64,000 bases of DNA from Asparagopsis taxiformis (taxonomy: Eukaryota; Rhodophyta; Florideophyceae; Bonnemaisoniales; Bonnemaisoniaceae): NCBI GenBank assembly GCA_030407315.1, contig JALQPE010000403.1, positions 62,001-126,000 on the forward strand, read 5' to 3'. Below the pieces are notes generated by a model that worked only from the letters and a program-made list of their open reading frames with translations, had not been told where the DNA came from and searched no databases. Shown piece after piece: positions 52,448-63,484 of this stretch (positions are counted from its first letter, which is position 1; each line of letters opens with the position of its first letter). A program made the translations under genes and the position numbers.

Positions 52448-52876
52448 GTGATCACTAGTGAAGCCAATTGTGGCTTACTGAGTTTTCTTTGCCCAAACAT
52501 GACACCTACAAACAGCTTTCACCACAAAGGGCAACAACTTTTTTCCCCTATCACACACCCGGAGTTGCGACAGCTTGGTCGCAAAGCCATTGACGAACTC
52601 GTGAAAGCACGTCAACGGCACCTACAGCGCATTAGCGACATTGATGCGCAAGGTGGAGTAGCTACTGCTATCTCACTCAAATCTTCATTCGACCCCGACC
52701 TGCTACTCTCTGTCGTTGAGTTCAAGGAGTTCAAAGACGTCAATACAGGGGGAGCGAACAATCTACCCCAGGTGAAATGGGTAAATTTTCCTTCTCCGAC
52801 GGTACGTTTGGCCCTCAGTCTGTGCCAATCAAATCGTTTCGTCCCCCAGTCCTTTGTGTCCAATCAGATTGGTTAG
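52448..52876 (+). pseudogene. Gag-like fragment of a mobile element
   Basis: 142 codons containing THPELRQLGRKAIDELVKAR and SLKSSFDPDLLLSVVEFKEF, of the kind seen in protist gag-like proteins that precede retroelement polymerases. The reading ends shortly afterwards and no downstream pol is on this strand, so it looks like a truncated relic. The identification is by resemblance only. It lies about 200 bp left of the copia insertion. Confidence 0.35.
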
Positions 52877-53076
52877 TCCCTTATTTGATATGTTCTCATT
52901 GGCTGTTCCAAAATAAATTCCGAAAAAACATCAAAGCGAGAAGCATGCCAAAAAATACTCGTTTTGTGGGCCATCCAGTCGCCGGCCGTCGGTCGTCTTC
53001 CCGTGACATTCCCGTGTGACAAATCCGGGTTTCCGTTTTCGCCATTTTTGCAATCCAAAAATCCTTTTCAGGTTTT

Positions 53077-53081
53077 CGCCA
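53077..53081. repeat. Target-site duplication, left copy
   Basis: CGCCA directly before the left LTR; the same five bases follow the right LTR. Five bp is the usual size for Ty1/copia elements. Confidence 0.92.
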
Positions 53082-53235
53082 TGTTAAGATCAAGTCTCGT
53101 ACCCCCGTCGCATGTGAGACGGCGGCGAGTGGTTTATTTATATAGGTGCTGTTTAGCTTGCAGTACGTGTACACGTGATGGTACTTGACGTTGGCATCTT
53201 GCATCGACATGGCATTTGTACGATGGTACTTGACA
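53082..53235 (-). repeat. Copia LTR (3' LTR in element sense)
   Basis: 154 bp beginning TGTTAAGATC and ending CTTGACA on the plus strand (TG...CA ends). Includes a TTTATTTATATAGG stretch that could serve as a TATA or polyadenylation region. Differs from the other LTR only at 53201 (G here, A at 57830). Confidence 0.95.
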
Positions 53236-53244
53236 CTCTCCCTT
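53236..53244 (-). other. Polypurine tract of the copia element
   Basis: AAGGGAGAG on the element strand, immediately inside the 3' LTR, where plus-strand DNA synthesis would begin. Confidence 0.8.
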
Positions 53245-53539
53245 GGCATGTCGGGGCAAGGTGTTGTTAGTGGACAGTAAATGGGACGATTTGGAGTTCG
53301 TTGCGCAGTTTTCGGAATGTTCGGCCTGTTAGGGGCTTTGTTAGTATATCGGCAAGCATTTTATGGGAAGGTATGTGTTGCAGTTCGATTCGACGTTGTT
53401 GGATGGCGTCTTGGATGTGGTGATAGTGCGTGTCGATGAATTTTCTTCTGCGGGTAGGTGCTGTCCTGGTGGCTACTTTGAGGGCGCTCTGGTTGTCGGT
53501 GTATATAAGGGGTGGTTGGGCTGGTTGTGGTGTAGGGAG

Positions 53540-54043
53540 TTAGTCAATGAGGCGTTGGAGCCAGAGTGTTTGGTGTGTTGCTTCCGAGCATGCGATGTAC
53601 TCTGCTGCGCAGGTGGATGTGGTTACCGTTTTTTGGCTTGTTGATGACCATGCGATGGGAGAGTTGTTGAGCAGTGTCGTGATTCCGGTGACGAATTTTC
53701 TTGTGGTGGGGTCGTTGGCGTAGTCGGCGTCGCAGTATGTAGTGAGGCGTGTGGGGGTTGTATTTTGGCCATACCGGTATAGGATTACGTGGGATTGCGA
53801 GTGCTTGAGGTGTCTTAGACCTCTTTTGATTTGATTCCAGTGGCGGGTGGTGGGGTTTGCTACGGATCGCGCGAGTGTGCTTGTTTGGAAGGAAATGTCT
53901 GGGCGGGTGGAGTCCGCGATGTATCGTAATGAGCCGATGGTTTCGGGGAATATTTTGCGTATAGACTCATTCGGTTTTTCCTCTGGGAGTATGGGGTGGA
54001 GGTTTGCACCATCGCTGTACATTATTGGGGATGGTGTGCATTA
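53540..54043 (-). pseudogene. Copia RNase H domain
   Basis: Reads MYSDGANLHPILPEEKP, then TRPDISFQTSTLARSVANPT, and the RNase H core TYCDADYANDPTTRKFVTG ... STCAAEYIACSEATHQTLW, which holds the acidic catalytic residues D, E and D-type positions of copia RNase H. A TAA at 54041-54043 separates it from the upstream connection region, and a frameshift lies before that. The RNase H block itself is uninterrupted. Confidence 0.85.
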
Positions 54044-54050
54044 CTCTATT

Positions 54051-54992
54051 CTAGTGTTTGATAGTATGGCTTGGATAGTGTGAGGTTGGGAGATGTGGAT
54101 ACCCTTGGGGGGTATACTGTATCTTCCAGTTTAGGTATTGGGTGGGGCGTCCGATGAGTTTGGTGGTGTATTTGGATCGGAGGTATTGGTCAAGTGAGTC
54201 CATGTGTAATTTGTCAGTGGTTGCCACTAGGAAGTCGTCGATTGTGACGGCCATTATAGTGTATCCGTTGTCGTGTGACTTGGTGAATACGCATGGGTCT
54301 GAGTATGTGGGTATGTAGCCGCCTTCACTGAGGAAGGATGTGAGTGCCTTGGTGTAGGTGTGTACAGCTTGTTTGGTTCCGTAGAGGTTGCCTGTGAGTA
54401 CACCTATGTGGCCAAGGTGGTTATATGATCCGTCAGACTTTGGTAATTGGTGGAAGTAGACTGGGCGGGAGTGTTCGAAGCGCTCGTGGAGGAACGCAGA
54501 TGATATGTCGAAGTGTTCCATGTGGAGGTTGTGCATTGCGGCAAGGCATATTATTAGGCGGATGGAAGCTTTGTCTGCTGTGTATGTGGAGGTCTGGGCG
54601 GGATCGTAGTGTGAGCCTGGTTGCATGAGGTCCCCGCGGACAGTTCAGCGTGCTTTTCGTTCTAGAATGTTTCCGGACGGGTCGCATTTGTAGTGGTATG
54701 TCATTTTGAGGGGTAACAGGCGTTCGTCGGGTGGGAGTAGGGGTTTAGGGATCCATTGGATAGTTTGTCTGGAGTCTAATTTGGCGAACTCGCTGTTATG
54801 GGCGGTGGCCCAGAGTGGTGCGTCTGGGTATGTTCGTACCTGTTTGAGGCTTTTGGGGTCCGGTAGTGGTGGTGATTGTGCTGCTGTGAAGCAGATGTTG
54901 TTTGTGATTGAGGGGTCTGTTGATTTGGTGTGCTCTTTGAAGTTCACCGTTCTGGAGTGTTCGTATCGGCCTGTGGAAAGGTTTTGGACCAT
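54051..54992 (-). pseudogene. Copia reverse transcriptase
   Basis: Fingers/palm motifs: FAKLDSRQTIQWIPKPLLPP, then YHYKCDPSGNILERKAR, a TGA at 54645-54647, TVRGDLMQPGSHYDP, HFDISSAFLHERF (motif A) and VTIDDFLVATTD (the xxDD box, usually VDD). The frame ends near 54051 by a frameshift; the continuing sense (SQPHTIQAIL) is in another frame. Both catalytic aspartate motifs survive but no continuous enzyme can be made. Confidence 0.88.
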
Positions 54993-55071
54993 TATGTGGA
55001 TTTCTCCGTACCGAAGAGGTATCTGGCTGGGAATGAGCGAGGTAGTAATTTGTTTGGGGGTGGGTTATGGT

Positions 55072-55982
55072 TCATGTGCCTTGTTGGCCAAAGGCGAGTA
55101 TGTTGGGTAGGGAGGGTGGGCGGTTGTGCCATAGGTTGAAAGGGGTTGTTTGAATTGTGTTGTGGAAAAGGAGTGGGTACTTGAAGGCGGCGTCAGTGAT
55201 TGCTTCCTGCCAGAGGGCGTCGGGTAGTCCGCTGTGTGCGAGGTTGGCGCATGCGGTTTCCATTAGTGTGCGGTTTAGCCTTTCAGCGATGCTGGTTTCC
55301 TGGGGTGTGGGTGGTGTGGTGGTGATAAGGGTTATTCCGCGTTTGTTATATTCTTAACGCATTGTGTGGGATGTGTATTCACCTGCGTTATCTGTGCGGA
55401 AGTATTTCGGGTAGTAGCCGAAGTGGTTTTTGATAAGTTCAAAGGTGTCGATTATGTGGCGCATTATCTCTGTGCGTGATTTGAGGAAGACAACTATGGC
55501 ATACCGTGTTCGTGTGTCGATGAATGTGGCAAAGTAGTAGTTTCCGCTGGTGGATGGTGTTGGGAAGGGTCCGCATATGTCTGAGCTGACGTGTTGGCCG
55601 ATGTGGTGGTGGTGTGTGGTAGATGGGTGAGGGGCTTTTCGCTGTTTGCCGGCTGCACATCCACTGCACGTGATTTTTGGTTTCGTGGTGGTGTTGGGAT
55701 GGGGAGGGACGGCAGTAGGTTGTGCTGTGTGAGTTTTCGCATTGTAGATGGTGCTGGGTGGACAGTTTTGAGGTGCCAGTTGTGGATTTTGATCGTTTCG
55801 GGCAACACCTCATGTGAGTCATCCTTTTCGGGTCTATTAGCTAGGCAGAGAGTGTCGCGTATGTTTTGGGTTTGGTTTGGTTTGGTTATTGGTAGTGGGA
55901 TGTGACGCTTGGGTGTGGGGTCAGGTGTTGTTGCTAGGGGTGTTGGTCGCGTTGGGGTTGAACCCCAACGCGACCAACACAC
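55072..55982 (-). pseudogene. Copia integrase region
   Basis: Element-sense reading gives CSGCAAGKQRK (zinc-binding end), SSDICGPFPTPST (first D), FRTDNAGEYTSHTMR (second D), then TAA at 55354-55356, and TPQETSIAERLNRTLMETAC with the catalytic E, ending at a TGA (55072-55074). The upstream part (STMRKLTQHNLLPSL) is in a different frame from the core, so there is also a frameshift. A 41-bp perfect palindrome lies at the start of this region. Confidence 0.85.
55940..55980. repeat. 41-bp perfect inverted repeat inside copia
   Basis: Two 20-bp arms (55940-55959 and 55961-55980) that are exact reverse complements around a single G. It lies between protease and integrase of the element and is not expected in coding DNA. 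Confidence 0.9.
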
Positions 55983-56040
55983 ACCTAATCACACTACAAA
56001 CAAACAAAGTTTGTTCGCTGTGTGTTGTGCGCTGTTGCGG

Positions 56041-56586
56041 TTAGCTCCCCCTGGGTGATGGTTCGGGGTTGTGGTACTTTTGGGGTGGCTTACAGGGTTG
56101 GGTGTTGTCTCCTCGGAGGAGTTGGACTTGGTGAATGTTTGAGCGGTTGTGCGACTGGATGTGGAGTTGAAACATTTGTTTATGTTGCCGTTTTGTGTGT
56201 CTATTTGGTACATTCCGTCGACAAATGAGGCGGTAGCTAAGGTGTTTTTTTGGGTCTGGTGTTGTGTCGTTATCTGTGATGTACGCTTTCTTGGAGTTGA
56301 AGATTACGCTGCCATATTGTGTCGTGAGGGTATGTAGGGAGACAAGATTAGTCGTGATATGTGGGGATGTTACCGCATGTGGGATCTGGAGAGTGTTGTT
56401 CTTCTTCATGATTGTGGTGGGGCCTGTGTGGGTGATCGGGACAGCCTGTGATGCCGTAGTTGTTGAGGTGGGGATTAGTGTGGTTTTCATGAGTGGTGTG
56501 GGTTTGGCGAGGTGTGTGGGGTTGGCTCCACGGTCGAGGTAGAACTTACCGTTCTGTTCGTGCGCCGTGTTGGGATTTGCCATCAT
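56041..56586 (-). pseudogene. Copia protease region
   Basis: Starts near the gag end and contains KFYLDRGANPTHL, aligned with the retropepsin D-[ST]-G-A motif; the Ser/Thr is Arg here, which should abolish activity. The rest (NTLQIPHAVTSPHITTNLVS, then SVIFNSKKAYI) follows the copia pattern of a short protease followed by a linker to integrase. Confidence 0.7.
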
Positions 56587-57443
56587 TGCTTGGTGTTTGT
56601 GGTGTCCTGACGCGGTGTATGACCTTTGGGGTGGTTTGTGTGTGTGTGTGTGTGGAGGTTCTGGTGTTATTGCCTTGGTTGATCCGTGCTAGTGCCCTGC
56701 ACTCTGTGGTGTCGTGGAGGGGTGAGGAGTGGAAGGAACACCAGGGTCCGCGGTATTGTGATGGTCGTTCCCTCGTGATGTGGTTGGTGAATCTTCTTTG
56801 TGGGGTTCTATCAGGGGCATATTTAGGGGTCCTGGTGGGTGCGGTAGGTGTGTTCCTTTGAATCATTCTTCGGTTGTATTGAGATGTGAGGATGCTGGAG
56901 AATTCCTGGATAGTCTTCGGTAGTACTTGCTACATGATGTTTGCTGTGACGTTGTATTCTGGGCTGTCGAAGAGGCCGTCTATCATGTATTGAAGTGTTG
57001 TGGATTCTTCTGTGATTCCCGGGAAGTTGGCATTGATCATTCTCGTGCGCAGACGTTCATGTGCATCGAGGAAATATTGCGGTGTGGTACCCGGTTGCAT
57101 TGTGATGAGTTTCGCTTCGGCTATGAGGGCAGTATGTGAGGAAGCGTTTTTGTTGTCAACTACTTTTTTGACCGCTGTAATAAGGTTGAATGGTGTGTCG
57201 TCTAGGGTGTTTGGTGGGAGTTTAGATGAAATGTCTAGGGGCAGGCTTTGTTGGATGATGGCACGCAGTTTGGTTTGTTGAGTGTCATTTCATTTGCGCT
57301 GCCTCCAGTCGCGGTCTGTTGGGGTTTGTGGAGAGCAAGTCAGTAGCATCCAGGAGTGTGGCATTTGTTTTGAGGATACTGTACCATATCGGGTAGTAGT
57401 TAGTGCTGAATGTAGGTTGTTTGAGTTCTCTCATGGTGGCCAT
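56546..57443 (-). pseudogene. Copia gag, interrupted
   Basis: Begins about 57443 (MRELKQPTFSTNYYPIWYSI). After a frameshift near 57305 it continues as NDTQQTKLRAIIQQSLPLDI, NASSHTALIAEAKLITMQPG and YMIDGLFDSPEYNVTANIM, then toward a Cys/His finger (WCSFHSSPLHDTTEC). In-frame stops: TGA at 57290-57292 and TAG at 56930-56932. Both could be single transitions from CGA (or TGG) and CAG. Confidence 0.75.
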
Positions 57444-57693
57444 TGTATTGCGTCGCGGTTGTGGTGTGTTAGGGTGTCGGGGTGGGTAGTTTCGGTTTTG
57501 GAATGATCGTTGGGCTGTTTGCCGAACTTGGTAAGGTATGTTGGTATGTCTGGTGGGATCCAGTTTGTGGATGTGAGTGGCTGGGGCTTGTGAACCTGAG
57601 GGTTGGCGGCGGGGGCCTGGTAGGTGAGCGGCTGGGGCTCGGTTGTGGTGTGGTGGGGGAGGTGAGGGGGGGTTCAACGTGTTGTGATGGAGT

Positions 57694-57708
57694 GTACTGG
57701 GCTCATAA
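57694..57708 (-). other. Primer-binding site matching the initiator tRNA anticodon arm
   Basis: Plus-strand GTACTGGGCTCATAA ends two bases inside the 5' LTR (element sense). It closely matches the anticodon stem-loop of eukaryotic initiator tRNA-Met (core GGGCTCATAA in yeast) rather than the tRNA 3' end. This implies priming by an internally cut half-tRNA, as known for Drosophila copia. Confidence 0.7.
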
Positions 57709-57710
57709 AC

Positions 57711-57864
57711 TGTTAAGATCAAGTCTCGTACCCCCGTCGCATGTGAGACGGCGGCGAGTGGTTTATTTATATAGGTGCTGTTTAGCTTGCAGTACGTGTA
57801 CACGTGATGGTACTTGACGTTGGCATCTTACATCGACATGGCATTTGTACGATGGTACTTGACA
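57711..57864 (-). repeat. Copia LTR (5' LTR in element sense)
   Basis: 154 bp, identical to the left LTR except A at 57830. The element's promoter would lie here. Confidence 0.95.
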
Positions 57865-57869
57865 CGCCA
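57865..57869. repeat. Target-site duplication, right copy
   Basis: CGCCA, matching 53077-53081. Confidence 0.92.
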
Positions 57870-59822
57870 CGCCCAGCTTTTCCACATTTCCCCAAAATAT
57901 TCTTTCGTCACCGCCGCGCACTATTGCTGTGGAGATAATGGTCTCGTGCCTCATTTACTTGGTGCGATCATCAGCGGCCGATGGTTAAATACTATTGCTG
58001 TACAGTGTATACGCTTGGAGTGTATAAGTTATTCCTCAATTGCCAAATCACTACCCTCATCTGGTCTGCGGCATGAGACCCACCCAGCCCAGGGTCACCA
58101 TATCATCGGGGGTCATCTTCCACATCCACCCACACACGGGGACAGCAGACGATACGCACCGATTCCACCACCCTATCCTCATCATCGCACACGTCATCAT
58201 TACGCTCTACCATTTTCCATTTCAGGTACGCAAATACCTCTTCCTCACTCTCGAGACTCCCCGCTTGTAGAAGCGCGATACAACTTCGGAGCACAACTAA
58301 CTGCAGTTCCTGAATTCCAATCCCCTTTCCTGCCGCAGATACTGAGAAAAGTATTTTGTCTAGACGTCGCTATCGTTTTCTACTCACAAAGAAGCAAACA
58401 AACATTGTACCTAGGATTAAAAGTACTAGTACTAAATGCACTGCGCTCAACAGCTGTTGAGCGCAGTGCATTTAGACGGAAGGAAAAAAGATGGACGTAC
58501 TGTGAACCGAAAACAGAAAGTTACATCGATGCCTTTGAGTCACATATTTTCCCCTGAATAGAGGAAGGGCTCTTGATTTCTCCAGGTATGTCCAAGATCC
58601 ATTAATGATATATAATGAGACTGAACGGAAGGATATATTTGTTTTTCTTCATTCCGTAGGCATTTTGTAGCGACGAATGATTTGGTATCCAAGTACCCTT
58701 GGGTGTCAGATACAGGGAAAGAATTTCATAGAGAAACATGAAAGAGGGTAACAGAACTTTCAATATGGAGACCGAAAATGATGGAACTTGACTAGTTATG
58801 TTTTTTGACATTGCGGCTCTTGAGGAATCTGTTAGATTGGGGACAGTGTTTAATATGGTGAGGAAAACAGTGCTGTTGTTTCAAGACAGGAAATGAGGGA
58901 AATGGATATGGTGCTCTGTGTGATATTAGTTTGTTTAGGTTCTCACCTTTTCCGGAAGGTTATCGTCTTCAACAAGGATAAACTATCCCTAGATTTCCTG
59001 CATGCTTATGATGCAGAATTAATGTAGAAAACGAAATATTTTGCTTCAAATAGCTTGAAGATGTTGGAAATGAAATTTTCTCAGGGTTAGGTACCATCTA
59101 GGAAGATTGGAACTCATGTGGATTTCCGAAAGGCATACACCTTCAGTAGCGGATGGTCAAGTTATTTTGGTTTATCTTTGAATTCTCATATGTAAAGTAC
59201 GAATTAATGAGCCGTCTCAGGCCAATAAGATCTCCTTGTGGTTGCAAATATCCTTTCAGTGTATGGAAATGGAAAAGTTGTGTGCTAATTCTCCATGAAG
59301 ATAGGAAGGCGTTGTGTAGAGAGATTTTGGAATGAATAGGAACTAAAATGGGGGCCACTAAAATGGCCACCATTGCAGCTTGTAAGCTTCTCTTTAAAAA
59401 TTCAAGTTGATCATGAGAGAAAGATAAGAAAGCTTTGGATATGATATACATAGAGGAAAGTAAAACCAAATGTGCTTCATTGAACTAAATGTCTTCGAAT
59501 GATTACAATATATAGTTTGGACCTCGGGGCTTAATAGGGTTCTTTTGCGCTGGTAACGTTCTGATTTATATTCTAGTGCATATTGGCAGGTTTTAGCTTC
59601 CACAAGCAATATTGGTAGCCTGGTTGAGAGCATCTGAAGAGGAGAGAGTTGTCCGCAAATCGAGCGTAGAGCGTGTGGCTAGATTATAGTGGGAAAGTCT
59701 TGCAGAGCCCGCCGGCGTAACATTACTCGCCGAAGATCGTCTACCTCCCCTTTCATAAATCCTCTCTTCCGCCGATTCGACCCCCTATTTCTTGGCCTCT
59801 GAAAGGGGGGATTTTGAATTGT
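57870..59822. other. AT-rich DNA between copia and MULE, no gene
   Basis: A long frame (to 58557) starts inside the LTR and reads through low-complexity Pro/His stretches, so it is probably fortuitous. Beyond 58560 the DNA is AT-rich with short frames only. It holds one 44-bp perfect palindrome. Confidence 0.45.
58432..58475. repeat. 44-bp perfect palindrome with no spacer
   Basis: Two 22-bp arms (58432-58453 and 58454-58475) are exact reverse complements with no loop, centred on CAG/CTG. It lies in AT-rich DNA outside any recognised element and is unrelated in sequence to the palindrome inside copia. Confidence 0.9.
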
Positions 59823-62800
59823 TCAATTTAGTATCGCTCTTCCTGCGTCACTTTGAACCGTAGTGAGTGGCTGTGTTGTTTGAAAACCTTTTTCCAGTGG
59901 ATTGTCAATCGCAACTCCTGCCGTAGGATCAACACCACGAGTAAAATTCGACATAACTTTTGAGAGTAATGAAGCAAATGAATGCCTCATGTTTTGGCTA
60001 CTCGTTTCGAGGTAGTGAAAGATCTGGTCGAAAACAGCTTTTTGATTGCTGTATTGAACTTGCATCTCCAGGAAATCCTCCCTATCAAATTCATCTCGCT
60101 TACTATCGCAGGAATTTTCAGGAAGATTGGAGTCATTACGAGAACCAGGAAAGGTGGTAATGTGTGCTAGATTAGTAGAAGCGGAATTTTGAAATATGGA
60201 ATCGGTCAGATGGAATCGGGGTTGAATGTACTCGTCCTGCCACTCTCGGCGATCACGCTTCCAGTATGCGTTGAAGAACTCTGAAAAATGGAAACCACGA
60301 CGAACATCTAGAAATGCTTTGATATCACCATTTGTTCTGGAATAGGTGGGGAATTGGACAACAGCCCTTGTGAGGTGTCTGCATGGAAGTCCAGAAGTAT
60401 TATGAAACGCACAGGTGCATGAAACGATCAACTTTTGGCAGCTATTTTCGTTCCGTAAGCTGACTTCTGCCCTTTCAATACCATTTCTAGTATTCTTTTC
60501 AAGTAAGAATTCGCTGTTGCACCATGACTACCGATGTCACTCCCTGAATGGATTAAAGGGGCTGGATGAACTGAAGTCCGAACAACTTCCCACGACAGGG
60601 ATGGCCGAAAGCTGAGCTTGTGGAAATTCTCAATTGCGTAGTTCGTATAATCGAGCATGAATTTGTCCAAATCTGTTCTTCGTTTGTACAATGCTGTTCC
60701 GTCCATGAGAAGCTTCACCGATCGAGAGAACTTATATGTCTTGTGTATTCTCTCTTGTAGCAGGTAGAAAATCCGCGGGAGCGGCAAACCACCCGACAGG
60801 TGTCTCGAGCCTCGGTAGAGGAGGTGGTAGAGCAGATGAACCTGATAGCGTACCCAGCAGGTAGTCTCGTATGAGAGTAGGTATCGCTACCCGGATGGGG
60901 TTGTACGATTATAGTGCTTACGCGAGGTGCGTATGAATGGAGCGAGTGACGTAATCCGTCGAGGTATTGGCTAACCCTAAGGTCTTCCCGGAGAGGGTTA
61001 AACGCTAGGTATGCGAACACTGTTCCAATGGGTCGTAATTCCACTTGAGTTTACGTTACTCTAGAAACTGAGCCTACTGGCTATTCCAGTGGCGTATTTA
61101 TACTAAGTCTACTGTAAGTAAGCTAGGGTTAGTGGTTAGGAATAAATATCCAGTTAGTTGACCAACCAGAGCCCAGTTAACGGCACTCGCCTACCCGCGA
61201 GGTTTTTGCCAGTTAGGCTTACATTGTACAGCTGATCAGCTTGAGTTAGAAATTTGCCCCTTGTGGGGTCTTGGCCGGGGGCCGATGGGCCCGAGTGGGG
61301 AATTTCAGCCTTGCGCTTGTCCCAATTACAGGAAACACGCCCAGTTGGCTGGTGCCTTATGATTGGCACATCCCGTAAGTGGGTACCCAATAGGGAGGCG
61401 ACACGGCTCAGTATGGGAGGACCGCCCAGGCGGTACGACATCTCTGCTTCATGCAAATCGGTTAGTAGTTTCATTTCTAGAGATACCGAACCAAGAGGTA
61501 CATTCCGTTGTAGTATTGTTGATCGAAATATGGAATTAATACATTCGCTGTACCCGCTACCCTGAAATAAAAACCGAAGCCCGCACCTGGTCCGGCTGTA
61601 ACAGAATAACGAGCTGAGGTAGGGACTTATGCAGCGTATTGTACCACCTAGGATAATCATTGATTTCGATACCCTGAAAATAAAGCTCTTCAAATGCATC
61701 TAGACGGCTCAGGAATATTTTCCGTAGGGCTTTGGCGTAATGAATACAAGTCTTTTGACATGAGCCGATGCACATCAGATAAAGGGCTGCCTTCAGTAAG
61801 CTCAGAACGAGACAATAAATTGTTTCCATTCCTTATTCTCTCAAAAAGGACCTGCAGGTCCGAACATAACATGTTCTCCGTGTTTGGCTATGAAAGATGA
61901 GACGTTTTTCATCTGGTTCATATTCATATGCCATTCGTCAAGCATGACGTAGGGACTAGGCCACACCTTCCGAGCGGCATTTATCCCTGCCATATCTTGA
62001 TCCAACGCGACAACGTTTGGAGACGCTGGACACATATGATTGAATTGCTCCATTGCCCACACCATGCTGTCCTCTGTCTGATCGAAAATTACACCCATCA
62101 TATATATTACATTCCTCCCTTCATTAGTGCGTCCGGCGAATCCTATGCGCGGAATTCCGTATACGTTGGCAACCGACTTGCAATCGATAGAGATACCAGG
62201 CACTATGCCGTTCATTTCGTACGTATCGCACCATTCTGATAGAGACCACACAACGGAATGAAAACTGTTTTCTTGTGCTAGACGAATGCTGTAGAATGTT
62301 CACGCGTTGTTTTTCTGTAACTCTATCAAGTTACGGACGAGGATCATACAGTCCTGCTCTGAAGGGTGAGTGCGGCGATGACGGTATGAGATGTAGCGTC
62401 GTAATCTAGTCCGGTGGACTGTGATGTTGTACTTATCCTCTATAATTCTGGTTACGTCACCACATTGAATATAAGATACTTGACTCAATTCAAGTTCCGC
62501 ACGCAGAGCCTCAGGAGTAATTGCTGTCTCCATGACAGCGGCATCCGGGTCGTGGTCATGATACCCATTAATTTTTTTCATGACATGTTGAATAGTTTGC
62601 CCCTCTTCGCTTCCGACATCGCCGTCCTCGAACAATTTCTTTCGGTCAAGGAAGAATCTATGAATCCTGCATTCGAACTTACACTTCTTTTTCTCATTGC
62701 GATATTCATAGGAACAGTTCAAAGTGGCTCTTAGAATGAAACGACGAGATGAGTCGTAAAATATTGAACGCCGAACAAACACACGAAAACCATAGCTATT

Positions 62801-63484
62801 TGAGATATGCTTCAGAGCAGGTACTAGCCCTGTACTGTCGTCGCCATTGAAAGCTCTCGTCCCAGATACCATTGCTTCCACTGAAAATGTTCTCATTTCT
62901 TCTTTCTCTTGATCCTCAGTCAATTTTCTGTCAGAAAGATGTTGAACGATGTCTTCTGGTTCGACGGCGCGGTTGCCTACAACGTTGTAGGAAAGAAAGA
63001 GTACTCTTTCTGCTTCATTACTTACATAGTTCGTTACAGGCATTTGATTTCTGCATAGATCGATCGTTGCGGACTCTGCATTCTCCTGTTTATTCATACT
63101 GACAGCTCTACCTACAGCTTTTCCGGCCTTTAGGAGCAACTTGCTCTTGCAGTATTTCCGAATTTGGTGAGCATCTCTTCTTATCGGGAATGCGACCGAT
63201 ACCGCCTGTAAGGAATATTTCATTCTCATTGCCTTCTCCTCAATTTCGGAAAGACTACGGAATAGGGACTCTGAACGTTTCGATGGTTTCGAGCCATGTT
63301 CTTTAGCGTGGATGAGAGTTTGAACGGGCTTCTTGATATACCATATAGACCTATCTCTTCTTCGCCAGGCATTAAATTGTACTGGACATGAAGTTGAACG
63401 TCGCGACTCAAGACATCGAAGCCGCAGCCGCACAATACATGGGGATATAGACCGCTTCAAAAAAGACGTAGAAGCTATTCCCAA
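59823..63484 (-). pseudogene. MULE-type DNA transposase, broken
   Basis: Minus-strand pieces in order. The N-terminal part (63484-62300) has a FAR1-like region (LVPALKHISNSYGFRVFVRR; KCKFECRIHR). A TGA at 62300-62302 follows, then in the same frame the MULE core (to 61841): GISIDCKSVANVYGIPRIGF, NVVALDQDMAGINAARKVWP, DEWHMN, with the first two acidic positions and the WH motif. Further frame-shifted pieces lead to a SWIM zinc finger CTCAFHNTSGLPCRHL (about 60420-60370) and a C-terminal tail to 59823. Several frameshifts and a foreign stretch (about 60.79-61.43 kb) make it inactive. Confidence 0.8.
60790..61435. other. Stretch foreign to the MULE reading frame
   Basis: MULE-like reading stops near HEAEMSYRLG (about 61435) and resumes near LPRIFYLLQERIHKTYKF (below 60790). 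The 0.65 kb between has no transposase character. It could be a solo LTR or small insertion; no clean ends or target duplication were found by eye. Confidence 0.4.

Larger units (their letters stand above)
53082..57864 (-). mobile_element. Ty1/copia LTR retrotransposon, full length, mutated
   Basis: 4783 bp, coded on the minus strand. Two 154-bp LTRs, a 5-bp target duplication, a primer site and a polypurine tract are all present. Domain order in element sense is gag with Cys/His finger, protease, integrase, reverse transcriptase, RNase H; integrase before reverse transcriptase defines the copia superfamily. At least six in-frame stops and two or more frameshifts interrupt the reading, and the protease motif is altered. 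It cannot make a full polyprotein as written. Insertion is recent, judged by LTR identity (one difference in 154). Confidence 0.95.

Noticed and set aside
57814..58557. 247-codon plus-strand frame at the right copia flank
   Set aside because: It starts inside the LTR, reads Pro/His-rich low-complexity sequence and passes through the 44-bp palindrome; no domain, and the start did not exist before insertion.
59143..59469. 108-codon minus-strand hydrophobic frame
   Set aside because: AT-rich DNA gives hydrophobic residues by chance; no homologue-like motif, and the surrounding DNA is decayed.
61557..61600. Possible 24-bp intron (GT...TTTCAG) in the MULE
   Set aside because: It would restore frame, but 24 bp is too short for a spliceosomal intron and the gene has other breaks; a frameshift is simpler.
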